Notes: generated from the letters alone by a model not told the origin. A DNA stretch of 8,658 bases from Phenylobacterium sp. (GCA_028291285.1 JAQGIJ010000128.1:1-8658); one strand, 5' to 3'; shown: positions 1 through 7,777, counted from the stretch's first letter. Numbers and translations are program-made.

Positions 1-1989
1 CCGGAAAAGCTCAACACCGCGACCGACGTAGGACCACGCCGAGACCAGGGCCTCCCCAAGGATGGCGCGACATTGGATGTCGAGGCGGCCGACCCTCCCG
101 GCGTCGGACGCGAGTTGGGCGTAGAGGTCCGGCGCCCTGGGATCGAACGGGCCAGCTTCGAGTGGCGTCAACTCCTCCTTGATCTCGACCTCGATCTCGT
201 CCCGGGTTTCCAGCGGATAATGTTGGGCGACGCCGAGCGCCTGTTCGAGGGCGGCCGCCGCCTCGCGGGTGGAAAAGCGCGCCAGCGCGACGCGCGCCGC
301 AAGGCGTAGATATTTGACGGCCGCGACCGGGTCCTCTGCTGCCAGGAAATGGCGCGCGAGGACGCCGGCGACCGGCGCGAGGTCATGTCGGTAGATCTTC
401 TCGATCTCAGTTGCGACGGCGGCGTGCGCGGCGGCCCGCTGGGGGACGCTCTGGCGCTCGTAGGCGAAGTCGCGCAGGATCATGTGGCGGAAGGCGTAAC
501 CCTGGACTCTCCGGCCGTCGGGAAGCGACTGCACCTCCCCCCGCCCGATCAGCGCGGTGGTTCGCGCGAGGTCTTCGCAGGCCTCTTCGAAGGTCGCCTC
601 GTCGAGCGGACTCGCCACATGATTAATCGCGGCCGAAAAGGCGCCCTCGCTGACGCTGGCGGCATGGATGACTCCCTGGCGATCGGGCGCCAGCTGCTCG
701 ATCCCGCCCTCGATGAGCCGGGCGAGCGTCGGCGGGGTCTTCAGTTCGGAAATGTCATGGCCCCAACCGTCCTGGTCCGGCGTCACCAGGCCGTTCTGCA
801 GCCAGTAGTCGACCATCGTCTGCATGAAGAGCGGATTGCCGCCGCTGCGGGCGTGCAGGTGCAGAGACAGTTCCGAAGCGGCGCGCAGGCCGGTGGTCCG
901 GGTCAGGTATTCGGCGACGTTGTCCCGGGTGAGGGGGGAGAGCGGGATCTCGCTGGCCAGGTGGTAGACGGAGAGCGACTCGCACAGCAGTCGGGCTGAC
1001 CTGGCCGAGGCTGCAGGCTCCATGCCTGCGTAGCGCAGGGTCGCCACAACCAGCAGACGCGCCTTGAGGCGACGGTGGGCGATCGCCCGGAGAAGGTCGA
1101 GCGTGGCCAGGTCGGCCCATTGGATGTCCTCGAGGACGAGGACGCGCAACTGCTCCTTCGCCAGGATCTCCAGCAGCGCGCAGAGCTCCCGCGCCATGCG
1201 GTGGTGGGTGGCGCCCAGAACATCCTGCCAGCCGCCCGCGGACGCTTCCTCGGCGATCGCCGGCAGCTGAACGGCCCAGGTCGGAGCGACCCTCGAGGCG
1301 ACGGCCGCGAAGTCTTCGGGACCGTCCGCCCCGGCCAGCCGCATGAGGATGTCGAGGATCGGATAATAGGGGTCGGTCTCGGCGCTGCCGGGAAGGCAGC
1401 AGCCGGTGACGACCCTGGCTCCGACGGCTGCAGCGTCGTGCATGAACCTCGCCATGAGCGCGGTCTTGCCGATGCCCGCTTCTCCGGTGACGAAGGCGAA
1501 TTGCGCCTCGCCCGCCGCCGCCAGGTTCAGCAGGCGCCCGAGTTCGGCTTCCTGCGCCTCTCGGCCGACCAGAGCGCGGCTTGCATCATCATCGGCGGGC
1601 CGCGCGCGCGTGGTCGAACCGACCGGCTGCCGGGTGACGGGAGCTCTGAGGCGGTACCCCCGCCCGGCCACGGTCGTGATGAAGCTTTCGCTGGAAGCGC
1701 CCGGGTCGAGCGCCTTGCGCAGCACGCCGATGTGGAATCGAAGATTGGCCTCCTCGACCACCATCCCGGGCCAGGCGGCTTCGCTCAGCTGCGCCTTGCT
1801 GACGACACGCCCCGGCTGCGCGGCGAGCGCGATCAGGATGTCCAGGGCCCGGCCGCCGATGCGGACAGTCTTGCCGTCCCGCTCCAGCCGCCGCTCGGCC
1901 AGCAGCAGGCGAAACGGACCGAAGGCCACCGCCCTGGGCACGTCGCCGCGACCAGCTGGAGAGACAGGGCTTGCATCGTGGTCGTGCAT
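1..1989 (-). CDS. Regulator copy A: winged-helix / STAND-type ATPase / TPR transcriptional regulator (3' end outside window)
   Basis: I translated this by hand from the ATG at 1989; it stays open for 663 codons to base 1, so the C-terminal part is missing. Residues 21-112 form an OmpR/CadC-type winged helix, beginning VAFGPFRLLL and ending in the wing motif TVAGRGYRL. A linker of about 25 residues (113-137) leads to a P-loop ATPase: Walker A GEAGIGKT at about 169-176, Walker B with the signature VLVLEDIQWAD at about 284-294, and a RSGGNPLF motif further on, as in AAA_16/MalT/AfsR-like STAND NTPases. The remainder is helical and matches the start of the TPR region of copy B. By family, it is a cytoplasmic ATP-dependent one-component regulator; the ligand is unknown. 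Relative to B it has 7 extra linker residues and lacks 4 residues near 750-765. The ATG is chosen by alignment with B; the ribosome site (GGGA) is weak. No cyclase domain is visible. Confidence 0.85.
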   Translation of the reverse strand, partial: MHDHDASPVSPAGRGDVPRAVAFGPFRLLLAERRLERDGKTVRIGGRALDILIALAAQPGRVVSKAQLSEAAWPGMVVEEANLRFHIGVLRKALDPGASSESFITTVAGRGYRLRAPVTRQPVGSTTRARPADDDASRALVGREAQEAELGRLLNLAAAGEAQFAFVTGEAGIGKTALMARFMHDAAAVGARVVTGCCLPGSAETDPYYPILDILMRLAGADGPEDFAAVASRVAPTWAVQLPAIAEEASAGGWQDVLGATHHRMARELCALLEILAKEQLRVLVLEDIQWADLATLDLLRAIAHRRLKARLLVVATLRYAGMEPAASARSARLLCESLSVYHLASEIPLSPLTRDNVAEYLTRTTGLRAASELSLHLHARSGGNPLFMQTMVDYWLQNGLVTPDQDGWGHDISELKTPPTLARLIEGGIEQLAPDRQGVIHAASVSEGAFSAAINHVASPLDEATFEEACEDLARTTALIGRGEVQSLPDGRRVQGYAFRHMILRDFAYERQSVPQRAAAHAAVATEIEKIYRHDLAPVAGVLARHFLAAEDPVAAVKYLRLAARVALARFSTREAAAALEQALGVAQHYPLETRDEIEVEIKEELTPLEAGPFDPRAPDLYAQLASDAGRVGRLDIQCRAILGEALVSAWSYVGRGVELFR

Positions 1990-2033
1990 CTCGTCCCGGC
2001 GCGAAGATCTCTTACTTCGCCGGAATATGGCGC
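1990..2033 (-). promoter_or_regulatory. Leader of copy A, similar to the leader of copy B
   Basis: The 40-odd bases before the ATG of copy A resemble those before copy B. On the minus strand both carry AGATCTTC ending 13 bases before the ATG, and both carry CATAT/CTCCG about 30 bases before it. The CATATT could be a -10 element, but I see no convincing -35, so a promoter or operator role is only inferred. The shared sequence may simply be left over from duplication. Confidence 0.3.
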
Positions 2034-2070
2034 CGTCACGATGGCCCGGCTTGGCCTCGTTTGATCTCTG

Positions 2071-2091
2071 AAAAAGCGGCCCGTGCTCCGC
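2071..2091 (-). terminator. Possible weak Rho-independent terminator after the receptor gene
   Basis: On the minus strand, GCGG (2091-2088) can pair with CCGC (2079-2076) across an 8-base loop, followed directly by five T (2075-2071). It lies about 85 bases past the receptor stop. The stem is only 4 bp, short for an efficient terminator, although all four pairs are G-C. If real, it would separate transcription of copy A from the B-receptor unit. Confidence 0.3.
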
Positions 2092-2175
2092 GAGCCCGAT
2101 CGGCGAGGCGGACCAGACCAAGCCCGGAATACATTCGGGAGACGGGGCTGGAAATCCGGCTCGCGTCGGCGCTCG

Positions 2176-4509
2176 TCAGAAGCGGCGCGATAGGGTGATC
2201 CCATAGGTCGCCGGCTCGCCCACGAAACGTGAGATGGCGTTGACGTAGGCGAGAACGTTGCTCCAGTAGTAGGTGTCGCCCACATTCTTGCCCCAGATCC
2301 AGAGCCGGTATCGCCCGTCGCGCCGCTCCACGCCCGCCCGAAGGTCGACCAGCACGAAGGGGGCGACCCGCAAGAGATCGAGCGCGCCCACTCCGGCGAA
2401 GGTCTTGCTGTTGTAGGTGACGGAGCCGCCGACGAACGCCCGCATGTCCGACCAGGCTGGGAAGGCGTATTCGATGTCGCCCACCGCGTGCCATTTCGGC
2501 GAGAACGGAAATGGCGTCCCGGACTGGTCGCCGAAATGCGCCAGCGCGTCAAAACCCGTGAAGCGATCTATTGCGGTCTGAACGTAGGTGACCGACGCGT
2601 CGATCGTGAGCCCATCCAAAGGGCGTGCGATCAGCTGCGCATCAACGCCCTCCGCGTGGGATCTGGGAATCGAAACCAGGGCCTCCAGCGGCCCAAAGGC
2701 CGGATCGAGCAGCGCACCCCGCAGCTGCTTGTCCTTATAGGCGTAGTAGAACGCAGACGCATTCAGCTGCGCTCGCCGATCGAAAAGGCTGGCCTTCACA
2801 CCGGCTTCGTACGCCAGCAGCGACTCCTGCGGCACGGGCGTGAACTGCGCCACGGTGGAGGCGCCCAGTGTCGGCGCGGCGCCGGCCTTGAAGCCTTGGC
2901 TGACGTTGACGAAGACTAGGAGGTCGCGATCGGGCGTCCAATCGACGCCGGCCCGCCAGGGAATGCTGTTCTGGTCCAGAACCCTGTGCACGTTCGCAAC
3001 GGGACGGAAGTCGTTGGCCGGATCGATCGTGAAACAATCGCCGACGCGCGTCGCCGGCGGCGCGCCGCCGCGGAAGGCGTTCCAGAAACGTGCGAAATCC
3101 TCCGATCCCGCATCGGAGCAATTGTCGAACGTGCGATGGTCCGAATTGAAGCGGACCGCGCCTTCAAGCCTGAGCTGTTCGGTGGCCTGGTAGTCGAAAT
3201 GGCCGAAGATGGCGTAGGTCGTCGCGCGCAGCCGACTGGGCAAGCTCGAGACGTCGGCGACCGCTTGGGGGTCGACGCCTAGAAAGACACGGCTGACATC
3301 ATTGTCCGCGAAGAGCTGAAGCGGATCGTCGCTGACGTTGTCATGGTCATAGTTGGCGCCGACCAGCCAGGTCAGGCGGCCGGCGGCGCTGCTCAGCCGC
3401 AGCTCCTGGAAAACGGTGCTCACCTTGCCGTCACGATCGATGCCCTCGGAGACGTGAAATGGGGCGCCGTCCGTATCCTGCCCGTAGGCAAGCCGGAACT
3501 CGGCGAACGAGCTCAAGGCGGTGAGGCTCAGGCCATTCCCCAACCGAAGGTCGTTCCGCCAGGTGGCGTGGTAGAGGTTGCTGTCGCTCGCGTACGGGAA
3601 TGGCGTGTTGGTATCGGGGCGCACCGGGGTCCAATCGGCGGCTCGGGGCTTTTCCACGGCCGGGAAGGCGAGCAGGCCGGGGACGGCCAACGCCGCAATT
3701 GATGTCCTGGCGGCGATGAATTGCCCTGCGAGGCTATCGGAGCCGTCATGGGTCACGGTCAAGGTGAGGCGCGAAGCGAAGGCTTCGTCGGGCCGCCATT
3801 CGATGGTGGCGCGGCCCTGCAATTGGCGGATACGGCCAAGTCGGTCGCCAGGTCGTGTGATGCTCTGCTGCCAGGCGTCGCCCCGCCGGCCCTGCAGCGC
3901 CAGCCGCGCGGTCAGACGCGGACCGATGGGCCCGCTGACGTACCCGCCGAGCAGCACGCGGTTGAGGCTGCCGTAGGCCGCGTCCGCGCCGGCTGCAAAC
4001 ACCTCGGTCGGCTTGGCGGCGATGTAGTTCACCGCCCCGCCCGTCGCGTTTTGGCCGAAGAGCGTGCCCTGGGGACCTCTAAGCACCTCGACGCGCTCCA
4101 GGTCGAAGGCGACGAGCTTGGTCATGGCGGGGTAGGGCAGCGGAGCCTCGTCCAGATAGATCGTCACGGCCGGCGGTGTCGCCAAATCGCTGTTGAAGAA
4201 GCCGACGCCGCGCAAGGTGAAGGACGTGGAGTTGTAGGCGCTCTGCTGGATCGTGAGGCCGGGCACCAGACGCGGCAGGTCGGCGACAGAGTCGATGCCG
4301 CGCGTGCGCAGCACCTCGTCGGTCGCCGCGGTGATCGACATGCCGATCCTGTCCGCAGCCTGCTCGCGCTTCTGAGCGGTAACGATGACTGGATGGACCT
4401 GGTAGGGCGGCGGCGCGGTCGCCTCCTGCCCGCGGGCGACCCCGACTGACGCGAGCACCGCAAACGCCGCCCCGCCCGCGGCGCGTGCGAGGCAGCTGGA
4501 GTCGCTCAC
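2176..4509 (-). CDS. TonB-dependent outer-membrane receptor
   Basis: A 777-aa receptor for energised uptake of a siderophore, metal complex, vitamin or oligosaccharide; the substrate cannot be told from sequence. A signal peptide is visible (hydrophobic 11-25, probable cleavage after A-R-G at 27). It is followed by a TonB-box-like segment VIVTAQKRE (41-49), a plug domain to about 165 with the hallmark LRGPQGTLFGQNATGGAV (143-160), then a beta-barrel. VSQGFKAG (536-543) is typical of this family, and the chain ends YGITLSRRF with the C-terminal Phe expected for Bam recognition. The mature N-terminus goes almost straight into the TonB box, leaving no room for a FecA-type STN signalling domain. 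Cys464 and Cys492 sit in what is probably an extracellular loop. The start is GTG, overlapping the copy B stop by four bases, with GGGAAGG 9 bases upstream. Length is normal and no frame break is seen. Confidence 0.93.
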   Translation of the reverse strand: MSDSSCLARAAGGAAFAVLASVGVARGQEATAPPPYQVHPVIVTAQKREQAADRIGMSITAATDEVLRTRGIDSVADLPRLVPGLTIQQSAYNSTSFTLRGVGFFNSDLATPPAVTIYLDEAPLPYPAMTKLVAFDLERVEVLRGPQGTLFGQNATGGAVNYIAAKPTEVFAAGADAAYGSLNRVLLGGYVSGPIGPRLTARLALQGRRGDAWQQSITRPGDRLGRIRQLQGRATIEWRPDEAFASRLTLTVTHDGSDSLAGQFIAARTSIAALAVPGLLAFPAVEKPRAADWTPVRPDTNTPFPYASDSNLYHATWRNDLRLGNGLSLTALSSFAEFRLAYGQDTDGAPFHVSEGIDRDGKVSTVFQELRLSSAAGRLTWLVGANYDHDNVSDDPLQLFADNDVSRVFLGVDPQAVADVSSLPSRLRATTYAIFGHFDYQATEQLRLEGAVRFNSDHRTFDNCSDAGSEDFARFWNAFRGGAPPATRVGDCFTIDPANDFRPVANVHRVLDQNSIPWRAGVDWTPDRDLLVFVNVSQGFKAGAAPTLGASTVAQFTPVPQESLLAYEAGVKASLFDRRAQLNASAFYYAYKDKQLRGALLDPAFGPLEALVSIPRSHAEGVDAQLIARPLDGLTIDASVTYVQTAIDRFTGFDALAHFGDQSGTPFPFSPKWHAVGDIEYAFPAWSDMRAFVGGSVTYNSKTFAGVGALDLLRVAPFVLVDLRAGVERRDGRYRLWIWGKNVGDTYYWSNVLAYVNAISRFVGEPATYGITLSRRF
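4506..4509 (-). other. GTGA stop/start overlap coupling copy B to the receptor
   Basis: The TGA stop of copy B (4508-4506) and the GTG start of the receptor (4509-4507) share bases in the string GTGA. Such four-base overlaps usually mean translational coupling and one shared transcript, so regulator and receptor are probably made together. Confidence 0.8.
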
Positions 4510-7500
4510 GACCGCTCGCCTTCCCGAGGCCGAGACTGTTCAGGGCCTATGCTAGGGTCGCCTCTGCTCCGCGGTTCAACTGGATAGAGAGGTGCGAAAA
4601 TGGGCCGGGCGGAGCTCAAGGCCGCGCGGACCGTATGTCCCTCCGGAAGCGTCTTCGCCAGCGCGGTGAGCGCATCGGCGCAGGCTTGGCGATGGCGGGC
4701 TGCGCCGTCCGGGTCTCCCGCCGCGGCGCGCACCGCCGCCTCGACCGCGTGCAGGCGCCAGGCCACGAGCGGCAGCGGGCCCAGGTCCGTCTCCGTCCAT
4801 CCCTCGCGGATCTGCGCTTGCGCCGTGGACAGCTCGCCGCCGGCGAGGGCGATCCGCGCGGCGGTTTCGCAGGCCAGCGCGCGCCAGGTGCGCTCCCGGG
4901 TCGAAAACGCCAGCGCGTGGAACGCCTTGGCGTGTTCCCGGGCGGCGTCGAGGTCTCCGGCCGCAAGGCAGGCGTCCGTCAGCCCCCAGCCGATCACCAT
5001 GCCCCAATACCAGGTCGTGACGGTGCGCCGATGTTGGGCGTCCTGATCGGCCAAGCTCAGCCAGTGAACGGCGGCGACCGTGTCCCCTTCGCCGAGCGCC
5101 GCCACACCTCTGATGGCGAGCTCCATCTGTTTTTCATTCAGCGTCAGCACGGTCGAGCTGCCGGCTGCACAGAAGTCTACCGCGTTATCAACGAGTGCAG
5201 CGGCGTTCTGGAAATCCTGAACGAGGACGCATCCAAGAGCTTCGAAGAATTGCACAATCGCCGCGCGAACGGGGTCTTCGTTGCGCAGATAGGATTGCAC
5301 TCCTGATCTGAAAAATTCAAACGCGGAGCCGAGGTTCCCAGCGAACAGCTGGCACCAGGGCATGCCTATGCGCAGTTGCCAGTAAGGCAGGCTGAGATCG
5401 ACTCGGTTATCGCGCGGGCTCGCCGCAAGGAATTCGACGCTCGCTACGATCGTCTCATAGCCTTCGAGGTACCGGGCCGATGAGAAGAGGATGCGGGTCC
5501 AGTCGACGAGGCCTGCATTCAGCGCGATAGGGTCGCCCAGCCGTCGCAGCTCCTCGATCGCCGCTTCGCAACCGGCGGCGTGTTCCGCATCCCAGCCGAC
5601 GACCCAGCTGCACCAGGCGTGCGCGTAAGCTGCTATGCGGGCCCTTTCCGGGGCGTCTGTCAGCCCTTGACTGAGGACAATCGCCTTTCGGAAAAGCTCC
5701 ACAGCGCGACCGAGGTCGGACCAAGTCGAGACCAGGGCCTGTCCAAGGATGGCGCGACATTGGATATCGAGGCGGCCGACCCTCCCCGCGTCGGACGCGA
5801 GCTGGGCGTAGAGCTCCGGCGCCGTCGGATGGAACGGCCCAGCTTCGATGGGCGTCAACTCTTCCTTGATTTCCACCTCGATCTCGTCCCGCGCTTCCAG
5901 CGGACAATGTCGGGCGACGGCGAGCGCCTGTTCGAGCGCGGCCGCTGCTTCCCGCGTGGAGAAGCGCCCCAGCGCAACGCGCGCCGCAAGGCGCAGGTAC
6001 TTGACGGCGGAAACCCAGTCCTGGGCTTGCAGGAAGTGCCGGGCCAGGGTGCTCGCAACCGGCGCCAAGTCATACCGGTAGATCTTCTCGATCTCGGCTG
6101 CCACGGCGGCGTGCGCGGCGGCCCGCCGCGAGGCGCTCTGGTGCTCGTAGGCGACGTCGCAGAGGATCGCGTGGCGGAAGGCGTAGCCCTGGACTCGCCG
6201 CCCGTCGGGAAGCGACTGCACCTCGGCGCGCCCGATCAGTCCGGTCGTTCGCGCGAGGTCTTCACACACCGCCTCGAAGGCCGCCTTGTCGAGCGGCGTC
6301 GCTGAATGGTTGATCGCGGCTGAAAACACCCCCTCGCTGACGCTGGCGGCATGGACAACGCGCTGACGATCGGGCTCCAGGAGTTCGATCTCGGCATCGA
6401 TGAGGCGGACGAGCGTCGGCGGCGCCTTCAACTCGGATACGTCGGCTTCGCCTGTGAGCGCCCAACCGTCCTGGTTCGGCGTCACCAGGCCGTTCTGCAG
6501 CCAGTAGTCGACCATCGTCTGCATGAAGAGCGGATTGCCGCCGCTGCGGCCGTGCAGGCGGGTGGAGAGTTCCGGCGCGGGGCGCTGGCCGGTCATCCGG
6601 GTCAGGTACTCGACGACGTCGCCCCGCGTGAGGGGGGAAAGCGGGATCTCGGTCGCCAGCTGGTAGACGGAGAGCGACTCGCACAGCAGGCGGGCCGCCC
6701 TGGAGGAGGCCGCGGGCGCCGTGCCGGGGTACCGCAGGGTCGCCGCAACGAGCAGCTTCGCCTTCAGATGACGGTTGGCCATCGCCCGGAGCAGGTCGAG
6801 CGTGGCCAGGTCGGCCCATTGGATGTCCTCGATGACGAGGATGAGGAGCTGCTGCTTCGCTATGATCTCCAGGAGCGCGCACAGCTCTCGCGACATGCGG
6901 TGGCGCGTGGCGCCCAGAATTTCCTGCCAGTCGCCCGCAGTCGTTTCCCCGGCAATGGTCGGCAGCTGAATGGCCCAGGTCGGAGCGACCCTCGAGACGA
7001 GGGCCGCGAGGTCTTCAGAGCCATCGGCCCCCGCCAGCCGCATGAGGATGTCGAGGATCGGATAGTAGGGGTCGGTGTCGGCGTTAGCGGGAAGGCAGTA
7101 GCCGATGGCGGCTGCGGCTCCGCCGGCTGCAGCATTGCGCGCGAACCTCGCCGTGAGCGCGGTCTTGCCGACGCCCGCTTCTCCGGTGACGAAGGCGAAT
7201 TGCGCCTCGCCCGCCGCCGCCAGGTTCAGCAGGCGCCCGAGTTCGGCTTGCTCCGCCTCGCGACCGACCAACGCGGAGCTTGCGTCCTCATCGGCGGGCG
7301 GCGCGTGCGCATCGACGCGGGCGGTGAGAGAGTAGCCACGTCCGGCAACTGTCGCGATGAGGCTTTCGCCGGACGCATCCCGGTCGAGCACTTTGCGAAG
7401 CTCGCCGATGTGGAAGCGAAGGTTGGCCTCCTCGACCACCATCCCGGGCCAGGCGGCTTCGCTCAGCTGCGCCTTGCTGACGACACGCCCCGGCTGCGCG

Positions 7501-7667
7501 GCGAGCGCGATCAGGATGTCCAGCGCCCGGCCGCCGATGCGAACGGTCTTGCCGTCTCGCTCCAGCCGCCGCTCGGCCAGCAACAGGCGAAACGGACCGA
7601 ACGCGACCGGGCCAGGCAGCCCGCCGCCACCAGCCGAAGAGACACGGCTTGGATCGTCGTCCCGCAT
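4506..7667 (-). CDS. Regulator copy B: winged-helix / STAND-type ATPase / TPR transcriptional regulator (complete)
   Basis: A 1053-aa cytoplasmic regulator. Residues 21-116 are an OmpR/CadC-type winged helix with recognition region VVEEANLRFHIGELRK and wing TVAGRGYSL. From about 131 there is an AAA_16/STAND-like ATPase: Walker A GEAGVGKT (162-169), Walker B LLILVIED (274-281) followed by IQWAD, and RSGGNPLF (374-381). From about 530 to 1025 the chain is alpha-helical and TPR-like, with well-kept motifs such as EKQMELAIRG (845-854) and TRERTWRAL (923-931). By family this suggests ATP-dependent switching, with the helical part sensing a ligand or partner. The frame is open upstream to 8000, but ATG 7667 is chosen because GAGGA lies 4 bases upstream, copy A starts at the same aligned place, and the longer version would run through the end of copy C. 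Compared with copy C it carries about 24 extra C-terminal residues. Proteins of this layout are sometimes labelled adenylate cyclase, but no cyclase domain is present. Confidence 0.92.
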   Translation of the reverse strand: MRDDDPSRVSSAGGGGLPGPVAFGPFRLLLAERRLERDGKTVRIGGRALDILIALAAQPGRVVSKAQLSEAAWPGMVVEEANLRFHIGELRKVLDRDASGESLIATVAGRGYSLTARVDAHAPPADEDASSALVGREAEQAELGRLLNLAAAGEAQFAFVTGEAGVGKTALTARFARNAAAGGAAAAIGYCLPANADTDPYYPILDILMRLAGADGSEDLAALVSRVAPTWAIQLPTIAGETTAGDWQEILGATRHRMSRELCALLEIIAKQQLLILVIEDIQWADLATLDLLRAMANRHLKAKLLVAATLRYPGTAPAASSRAARLLCESLSVYQLATEIPLSPLTRGDVVEYLTRMTGQRPAPELSTRLHGRSGGNPLFMQTMVDYWLQNGLVTPNQDGWALTGEADVSELKAPPTLVRLIDAEIELLEPDRQRVVHAASVSEGVFSAAINHSATPLDKAAFEAVCEDLARTTGLIGRAEVQSLPDGRRVQGYAFRHAILCDVAYEHQSASRRAAAHAAVAAEIEKIYRYDLAPVASTLARHFLQAQDWVSAVKYLRLAARVALGRFSTREAAAALEQALAVARHCPLEARDEIEVEIKEELTPIEAGPFHPTAPELYAQLASDAGRVGRLDIQCRAILGQALVSTWSDLGRAVELFRKAIVLSQGLTDAPERARIAAYAHAWCSWVVGWDAEHAAGCEAAIEELRRLGDPIALNAGLVDWTRILFSSARYLEGYETIVASVEFLAASPRDNRVDLSLPYWQLRIGMPWCQLFAGNLGSAFEFFRSGVQSYLRNEDPVRAAIVQFFEALGCVLVQDFQNAAALVDNAVDFCAAGSSTVLTLNEKQMELAIRGVAALGEGDTVAAVHWLSLADQDAQHRRTVTTWYWGMVIGWGLTDACLAAGDLDAAREHAKAFHALAFSTRERTWRALACETAARIALAGGELSTAQAQIREGWTETDLGPLPLVAWRLHAVEAAVRAAAGDPDGAARHRQACADALTALAKTLPEGHTVRAALSSARPIFAPLYPVEPRSRGDPSIGPEQSRPREGERS
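4519..4525 (-). promoter_or_regulatory. Ribosome binding site of the receptor, inside the copy B coding end
   Basis: GGGAAGG on the minus strand lies 9 bases before the GTG at 4509 and within the last codons of copy B. It supports the GTG as start and allows re-initiation after the copy B stop. Confidence 0.55.
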
Positions 7668-7711
7668 CTGGTCCTCGCGAGAAGATCTGTTGGCCGTCGG
7701 AGTATGCCACC
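5688..7711. repeat. Large diverged direct repeat, unit 2 (5' two thirds of copy B and leader)
   Basis: Partner of 1-2033. Perfect blocks matching unit 1 are 7423-7523, 7173-7249 and 6477-6549. The repeat probably continues leftwards into the rest of copy B, but the partner of that part lies outside the window. Confidence 0.9.
7668..7711 (-). promoter_or_regulatory. Ribosome binding site and leader of copy B
   Basis: GAGGA (7676-7672 on the minus strand) precedes the ATG by 4 bases and fixes the start. Further upstream are AGATCTTC and CATACTCCG, at nearly the same distances as the similar motifs before copy A. The 110-bp gap after copy C shows no clear hairpin terminator, so read-through from copy C is possible. 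A promoter here is not proven. Confidence 0.4.
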
Positions 7712-7777
7712 CCAGGATCCTTCGGCTTAGCGCTTCGTGCGACTCCGTGGGCCGGCGCAGTGCAGTTGGCGTCTCGG

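Larger units (their letters stand above)
1..2033. repeat. Large diverged direct repeat, unit 1 (copy A and leader)
   Basis: Pairs with 5688-7711 in the same orientation; the spacing is 5687 at the left end and 5678 at the copy starts. Length differences are whole codons: 21 bases extra in the linker (about 1594-1652) and 12 bases fewer near 750-765. Perfectly matching blocks are 1745-1845 (101 bp), 1474-1550 (77 bp) and 778-850 (73 bp). Confidence 0.9.

Noticed and set aside
386..398. AGATCTTC-like string in copy A (and near 6080 in copy B) as a second operator
   Set aside because: It encodes the conserved EKIYR residues of both proteins, so the match is explained by coding.
1075..2064. Plus-strand open frame of 329 codons
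   Set aside because: Shadow of copy A; its product has no recognisable motif and its similarity to the frame at 6351-7730 follows from the paralogous coding strand.
1833..2552. Minus-strand open frame of 239 codons crossing the receptor end and copy A start
   Set aside because: Different frame from both real genes, arginine-rich and without domain features; it overlaps two well-supported genes.
3721..4449. Plus-strand open frame of 242 codons
   Set aside because: Antisense to the signal peptide, plug and early barrel of the receptor; no independent support.
6351..7730. Long plus-strand open frame of 459 codons
   Set aside because: It is antisense to copy B, whose domains and motifs are clear. 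High GC keeps the opposite strand open, and a similar antisense frame opposite copy A only mirrors the duplication.
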